The notes under the pieces: generated by a model | What the model was told of the DNA's origin: nothing | The model's database searches: none | Seen by the model: the letters and a program-made list of their open reading frames with translations, nothing else | Shown: one piece after another, positions 45,762-50,189 of the stretch | Position numbering within the stretch: position 1 is the first letter of the stretch | Layout: each line of letters begins with the position of its first letter | Source: Vitreoscilla sp. | Lineage (GTDB): Bacteria; Pseudomonadota; Gammaproteobacteria; Burkholderiales; Burkholderiaceae_C | Assembly (NCBI GenBank): GCA_018780145.1 | Contig: JADMKA010000189.1 | Span: 1 to 50,189, forward strand | Direction: 5' to 3' | DNA length: 50,189 nucleotides | Position numbers and translations under genes: made by a program

Positions 45762-46462
45762 GGTTTGCTTCCTTCGTTCGCATCCAGTTCGCGGCTCCAG
45801 GACAGGCCGTTGACGTAGATGCCCAGGGGGTTCTTGCGCAGACGCTGCTCGGTGCGCGGCGTCTGAAGCACGGTCGAGACCACGGCCGTCCACCGCTCTG
45901 TGCCGGTCGGTGCGCCGTTGACGAAGCGCTGCTCGGTCCAGCGCACGTTGAACGAGGCGTCGCTGGCCCGGACCACGCTGGTGATCTGCACCGTCGCCGA
46001 CTCCTTGCCTACCCGCACGAAGGGATCGTTGGTGCGGGCGTATTCGTTGAGCACGGCGGCCCCGCGGTCGGTCGTGTAGTCGTAGGCGTCCAGCCAGTTC
46101 TGCCGCACCACGATCGGGTCGATAGACAGCGAACGCACCAGCGTCACGAAGCGGGCCAGGTGGTGCGCGATCTGCGCATCGCCGGGGCGGTAGGGTGACG
46201 CGGCTTCGCCCACGGTGCGCACCTGGCCTGCCTGATCCACCTCCACCACGTAGGGGGTCACGATAGATTGCGCCGAGCGCCAGACCAGACCGCCGGCCAT
46301 CAGCAAGGCCAGCGACAGGCAGCCAAAGGCCATCAGGCGCCAGTTGCGGGCCTGCACGCGGGCCGATCCGATGCGCTCGTCCCATGCCTGCGCGGCCGAT
46401 TGGTAGGGGGTGGCAGGCTGCGGCGTGTCGGCATAGCGCACCTGCGGTCGTTTGAATCGCAT
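45758..46462 (-). CDS. trbF: Conjugal transfer protein TrbF (VirB8-like)
   Basis: This 234-residue inner membrane protein has one helix (about 40-58, LMAFGCLSLALLMAGGLVW) and a periplasmic NTF2-like domain typical of VirB8: VTLVRSLSIDPIVVRQNWLDAYDYT, then TDRGAAVLNEY and RTPRTEQRLRKNPLGIYV. It is an assembly centre of the secretion machine. A 12-base gap separates it from trbL upstream. Confidence 0.93.
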   Translation of the reverse strand: MRFKRPQVRYADTPQPATPYQSAAQAWDERIGSARVQARNWRLMAFGCLSLALLMAGGLVWRSAQSIVTPYVVEVDQAGQVRTVGEAASPYRPGDAQIAHHLARFVTLVRSLSIDPIVVRQNWLDAYDYTTDRGAAVLNEYARTNDPFVRVGKESATVQITSVVRASDASFNVRWTEQRFVNGAPTGTERWTAVVSTVLQTPRTEQRLRKNPLGIYVNGLSWSRELDANEGSKP

Positions 46463-46474
46463 GCTGGGTTCTCC

Positions 46475-47842
46475 TCAGGAATCCGAATCACGAAGGCTGG
46501 GCCCGCTGCCCGAGCCGCCCCCATCGCCACCGCGCAGGGTGTGCGCGGCCGTCGTGGCGGCGCGCCCCATCTGCTGGCGCCGGCGCATGCGCTGCGCCCA
46601 GGCCGGCTCGGTGGCTGGGGGCGGTTTGGAGGAAGCCGTGGCGGTCGACTCGGCGCCGGCAGCAGCTGGCGCGGCAGCCTCCGCCACGAAGCCCGAGACC
46701 TTGTCCTTCACGGCCTTAGCGCCTTCGGCCAGCTTTTGCCCCACCGCGCTGGCGCCTGTGCGGGCCACGTTGGCGACGCCGGCACCGGCGGCGCGCAGCG
46801 GACCGCCCGAGGACGCAGCAGCGCCGGCCTCATAGGCGGATTTCGCGCCGGCCGCGAGGCCACTGGCTGAACGGGCCGCCGAAGCGCCACTGCCGATCGC
46901 GGCCCGTGCAGCGCCGGGCGCCATGCGTGTGCCGGCGGCCACGGCCGCACCGGCACCCGCCACTGCAGCGCCACCGGCCACCGCCAGACCCGTGGCGCCC
47001 AGCGCTGTGCCTGCAGCCGCGCCCGCACCCAGTTGCGGCGCGCCGGACACCAGGCCGCTCGCGATGCCGGGCCCGAAGATGCCCAACCCCAGCAACGAGA
47101 GCGAGGCCAGCATCACCACCAACGCGTGGTCGATGGAGGGCTCTGCCGGTGCTGTCTGAAACTGGGCGAACAACCCCGTGCCGATGCCCACGATCACCGC
47201 GAGCACCAGCACCTTGATGCCCGATGACACCACGTTGCCCAGTACCTTCTCGGCCAGGAAGGTGGTCTTGTTCCACAAGGCAAAGGGCACCAGCACGAAG
47301 CCGGCCAGCGTCGTCAGCTTGAACTCCAGCAGTGTCACGAAGAGCTGCACGGCCAGCACGAAGAAACTCACGATCACCGTGAGCCAGGCCAGGAACAGCA
47401 CCACGATGGGAGCGATGTTGATGAACACCTCCGGAAAGCCGGACAGGTCGCTGATTTGCTGCAGGATGGGGGCCGCCGCATCGATGCCGGCCTTGGCCAG
47501 GTGGCCCGGCTGCAGGAAGGTGGCCAGGCTCATGCCCGAGCCGCTGGCCTGCAGGCCCAGGCCGGCGAACGAGTGGAACACGATGCCCGACAGGCTGTTG
47601 AAGTTGCCAATGATGTAGGCGAAGGCACCCACGTAAAGCACCTTGCGGATCAGCTTCGCCATTACGTCCTCGCCCTGGCCAGTGGCATGGCCCATGGCCC
47701 AGAACAGGCCGGCCAGGGTCATGTCGATGGCCACCAGCGTGGCGGTGAGGAAGGCGACCTCGCCGTTCAGCAACCCGAAACCCGAGTCGATGTAGGTGGA
47801 GAAGGTGTTCAGGAAGCGGTCGATGACGGCGACGTCGTTCAT
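46475..47842 (-). CDS. trbL: Conjugal transfer protein TrbL (VirB6-like)
   Basis: This 455-residue polytopic protein has about six membrane helices in residues 25-270 (for example PEVFINIAPIVVLFLAWLTVI and LLEFKLTTLAGFVLVPFALWN). A long alanine- and glycine-rich C-terminal tail (from about 275) should be cytoplasmic or flexible, as in TrbL of other elements. It forms part of the inner-membrane pore of the type IV secretion system. trbJ ends 18 bases upstream. Confidence 0.92.
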   Translation of the reverse strand: MNDVAVIDRFLNTFSTYIDSGFGLLNGEVAFLTATLVAIDMTLAGLFWAMGHATGQGEDVMAKLIRKVLYVGAFAYIIGNFNSLSGIVFHSFAGLGLQASGSGMSLATFLQPGHLAKAGIDAAAPILQQISDLSGFPEVFINIAPIVVLFLAWLTVIVSFFVLAVQLFVTLLEFKLTTLAGFVLVPFALWNKTTFLAEKVLGNVVSSGIKVLVLAVIVGIGTGLFAQFQTAPAEPSIDHALVVMLASLSLLGLGIFGPGIASGLVSGAPQLGAGAAAGTALGATGLAVAGGAAVAGAGAAVAAGTRMAPGAARAAIGSGASAARSASGLAAGAKSAYEAGAAASSGGPLRAAGAGVANVARTGASAVGQKLAEGAKAVKDKVSGFVAEAAAPAAAGAESTATASSKPPPATEPAWAQRMRRRQQMGRAATTAAHTLRGGDGGGSGSGPSLRDSDS

Positions 47843-47860
47843 GGCAGGGCTCCCGGTGGT

Positions 47861-48634
47861 TCAGTGGCCGTAGAAGCTCACACCCTGCGGCGTGTAGCCC
47901 GTTCCGCTGCCGATGAAGCGGCGTGTCACCTCGCGGCCGCGCTCGATGGCCGCGGCCTGCCGGGCCAGTTCCAGCGAGGCAGCACGGTCCTGCGTCAGCA
48001 TCAGCTGCTGAGACTGGATGGACTGCTTGGCCTGCAGGGCCAGCAGCTGGTTGGTGGCCTGCATGGCCTGCAGCGCGCCGGTGGCCGACTGGCTCTGGCT
48101 GACCAGGTCGGCCAGCACCCCTTCGTCCTGGCTCAGGTTCTGCGACACCTGAGCCTGCATCTGCATGGCGGTGTGCAGGCCGGTGAGCGTGTTCTTCCAG
48201 CGTTGGCGCGCGTCCTGGAACATCTGGTTGCCGCTCACGGTGGCGGCGTACTGCTCGGGATAGAGGCGGGCGAACTCGGCGTCGAGGTTCGATACCTGGT
48301 AGGCCAGGCCCTGGGCCTGGGCAATCAGTTGCCGCGTCGTGTCCAGCGTCGACCGCAGGCGGTTGACCACGTTGAACGGCAGGCTCGCCAGGTTGCGCGC
48401 CTGGTTGATCAGCATCTGCGCCTCGTTCTGCAGCTGGCGGATCTGGTTGTTGATCTGCTCCAGCGTGCGCGCGGCGGTCATGGTGTTCTGCACCAGGTTG
48501 ACCGGGTCCAGCACGATGTCGCCTACGCCGAAGAGTGCGTGCGCGGGCTGCGTGACGCCCAGGGTCAGCGCGGCGGCGGTGGCCAGCGCTGTCAGGCGGG
48601 TCTTGAGGGCGCGGGTGGGGAACTGAAAGCTCAT
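47861..48634 (-). CDS. trbJ: Conjugal transfer protein TrbJ (VirB5-like)
   Basis: This 257-residue secreted protein starts at ATG 48634, overlapping the trbE stop by ATGA. The signal peptide (1-33) ends TQPAHA. The mature part opens FGVGDIVLDPVNLVQN, the TrbJ start, and is nearly all helical (coiled-coil-like QINNQIRQLQNEAQMLINQARNL). It ends RFIGSGTGYTPQGVSFYGH, common in TrbJ. In the VirB5 role it sits at the pilus tip or helps build the pilus. Confidence 0.92.
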   Translation of the reverse strand: MSFQFPTRALKTRLTALATAAALTLGVTQPAHALFGVGDIVLDPVNLVQNTMTAARTLEQINNQIRQLQNEAQMLINQARNLASLPFNVVNRLRSTLDTTRQLIAQAQGLAYQVSNLDAEFARLYPEQYAATVSGNQMFQDARQRWKNTLTGLHTAMQMQAQVSQNLSQDEGVLADLVSQSQSATGALQAMQATNQLLALQAKQSIQSQQLMLTQDRAASLELARQAAAIERGREVTRRFIGSGTGYTPQGVSFYGH

Positions 48635-50189
48635 GGCGTTTCTCCTGAAGGTCGGGCATGCCCGGGTTGGTGGTGGGTGTGTTGGTGAAAGAGTTCGACC
48701 GCCCAGTCCAGGCCACGGCGGTGCAGCCAGGCCGGCGCGAAGCTCTCGGGTGGGTTTGAAGCCAGCACCTCGTCGATCAGGCGCTGGTCCTGCGGCGTGG
48801 AGGCGCCCGCGAAGGCCAGCGCCACGGGGCCAAGGTCCAGGTCGAACAGGCGGTTGCCCAGCCGCGACTGGTAGTAGTAGTCGCGCTTGGGCACGGCGGT
48901 GGCCACGATCTCGATCTGCCGGCGGTTCAGGCCGAAGGCCTCGTAGATCGATCGCACCTGCGGTTCGGTGGCCTGCGGGTTGGGCAGAAAGATGCGGCTC
49001 GCGCAGCTCTCCACGATGGCCGGCGCGATGCTCGACCCCTGGATGTCGGCCAGGCTTTGCGTGGCGAACAGCACCGACACGTTCTTCTTGCGCAGCGTCT
49101 TGAGCCACTGGCGGATGCGCGCCGCGAACACCGGGTCGTCCAGGAACAGCCAGGACTCGTCCAGCATCAGCAGGGTGGGGGCACCATCGAAGCGCGCCTC
49201 GAAGCGTGCGAACAGGTAGCCCAGCACGGCCATCACCGCCGCACGGCTGCCCATCAGCTCTTCCATCTCGATGCACTGCACGTCGGCCGTGCCCAGGCGG
49301 TCGTGGTCGGCGTCCAGCAGCTTGCCGTGCGCGCCGCCCAGCACGTAGGGCGCGAGCGCCTGGCGCAGCGCATTGGACTGCAGCAGCACCGACAGCCCGG
49401 TGAGCGTGCGCTGCTCGCGCGGCGCGCCGGCTAGGCTGCCCAGTGCCGACCAGATCGCGGCCTTCTCGTCCGGCCCCACGGCCACGCCCTCGTGCACCAA
49501 CCGGCCTTCGACCCACTCGGCGGCCCAGCTGCGGTAGCCCTCCTGGTCGATGCCTGCCAGCGGCTGGAAGGCGATGTCGCCGTCACTGCCCAGGTCGTAG
49601 TGCTCGCCACCGAGGCCCAGCACCGTGGCGCGCATCGAACGGCCCATGTCGAACGCGAAGATGCGCGAACCGGGGTAGCGCCGGAACTGCAGGGCCAGCA
49701 AGGCCAGCAGCACCGATTTGCCCATGCCCGTCGGTCCCACCACCAGGGTGTGGCCCACGTCGCCCACGTGGGTCACCAGCCGGAACGGCGTGGAGCCTTC
49801 GGTGCGGGTCACGACCAGAGGCGGGCCGTCCAGGTGCCGGTTGCGTTCCGGTCCGGCCCACACGGCTGACACCGGCATCAGGTGCGCCAGGTTCAGCGTC
49901 GAGACGATGGGCTGGCGCACGTTAGCGTAGGCGTTGCCCGGGATCGACGACAGCCAGGCCTCCACCGCGTTCAGCGTCTCCGGGATGGTGACGAAGCCGC
50001 GTCCCTGGATCACGCGCTCGATCATTCGCAGCTTCTCGTCGGCTGCGCTTGCGTCTGCGTCGAGCACCGTGACCGTGGCGGTCACGTAGCCGAAGGCCAC
50101 CTGGTCGCTGCCCAGCTCCTGCAGGGCCGCGTCGGCGTCGGCGGCCTTGTTGCCGGCGTCGGTGTCCACCAGCGGCGACTCCTGCTGGA
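48631..50189 (-). CDS. trbE: Conjugal transfer ATPase TrbE (VirB4-like), partial
   Basis: 519 codons are visible; the N-terminal part lies beyond the right edge, so the gene is incomplete here. Walker A is VVGPTGMGKSVLL, with FAFDMGRSMRATVLGLGG after it, Walker B is LLMLDESWLFLDD, and FATQSLADIQGSSI follows. It drives pilus assembly and substrate passage as the VirB4-type ATPase. The final 25 residues are histidine- and proline-rich. trbD, C and B would be expected upstream of it, outside the window. Confidence 0.95.
   Translation of the reverse strand, partial: QQESPLVDTDAGNKAADADAALQELGSDQVAFGYVTATVTVLDADASAADEKLRMIERVIQGRGFVTIPETLNAVEAWLSSIPGNAYANVRQPIVSTLNLAHLMPVSAVWAGPERNRHLDGPPLVVTRTEGSTPFRLVTHVGDVGHTLVVGPTGMGKSVLLALLALQFRRYPGSRIFAFDMGRSMRATVLGLGGEHYDLGSDGDIAFQPLAGIDQEGYRSWAAEWVEGRLVHEGVAVGPDEKAAIWSALGSLAGAPREQRTLTGLSVLLQSNALRQALAPYVLGGAHGKLLDADHDRLGTADVQCIEMEELMGSRAAVMAVLGYLFARFEARFDGAPTLLMLDESWLFLDDPVFAARIRQWLKTLRKKNVSVLFATQSLADIQGSSIAPAIVESCASRIFLPNPQATEPQVRSIYEAFGLNRRQIEIVATAVPKRDYYYQSRLGNRLFDLDLGPVALAFAGASTPQDQRLIDEVLASNPPESFAPAWLHRRGLDWAVELFHQHTHHQPGHARPSGETP

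Noticed and set aside
46830-48716. 628-codon minus-strand frame through trbJ and trbL
   Set aside because: Out of frame with both Trb proteins; Arg/Pro/Gly-rich nonsense without homology.
41478-50189. Canonical Tn4371-type layout
   Set aside because: In Tn4371 int and the trb operon lie at opposite ends; here they meet at one end and are convergent.

Overview
The window is uniformly GC-rich. Its gene families are a complete N-type (alternate F-type) ATPase operon, paired AraC and MarR regulators, paired glutathione S-transferases, a trehalose cluster and a Trb-type conjugation system. Together these point to a betaproteobacterium, most likely Burkholderiales; this is inferred from gene content, since no rRNA or tRNA gene was seen.

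Left part (1-14.8 kb): a secreted DUF1566 protein; an AraC regulator divergent from a HAD/GST/GST/transporter run whose first gene carries an internal stop codon; a lipoprotein; a thioredoxin-CcdA pair that could carry thiol electrons across the membrane; a second, closely similar AraC regulator divergent from a peroxiredoxin-like gene; a Tat-exported protein; an eroded IS91-type transposase fragment; an FG-GAP lipoprotein; and nhaA.

Middle part (15.0-25.7 kb): a tightly packed + strand run with the N-ATPase order atpD-C-Q-R-B-E-F-A, then two ribosome-linked genes (a baeRF3/eRF1-like protein and an HPF-like hibernation factor), then atpG. Downstream are a truncated small gene, a class I aldolase remnant missing its N-terminal part, a histidine phosphatase and a membrane coiled-coil protein. 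A DUF1840 gene and a wrecked CPA-type antiporter follow on the opposite strand.

Trehalose and stress part (27-41 kb): on the minus strand, two MscS-related membrane proteins, a GH15 glucoamylase/trehalase-type enzyme and a large trehalose synthase-maltokinase fusion whose kinase half lacks an expected metal-binding motif. Diverging on the plus strand are a trehalose-6-phosphate synthase with an N-terminal membrane sensor-like region, otsB, and a GGDEF diguanylate cyclase that overlaps otsB by 4 bases. Two paralogous MarR regulators and a tandem universal stress protein follow. A repeated operator-like palindrome lies at the treS promoter and over the GH15 start codon.

Right part (41.3-50.2 kb): the left end of an integrative conjugative element. 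A chromosomal glutamine-amidotransferase gene is cut at its 5' end. Next come a structure-rich junction, a tyrosine recombinase, and on the opposite strand trbE-J-L-F-G-I, a DUF2274 gene, a small conserved-looking gene and an excisionase-like HTH gene, almost all overlapping by ATGA. The element runs off the right edge inside trbE.
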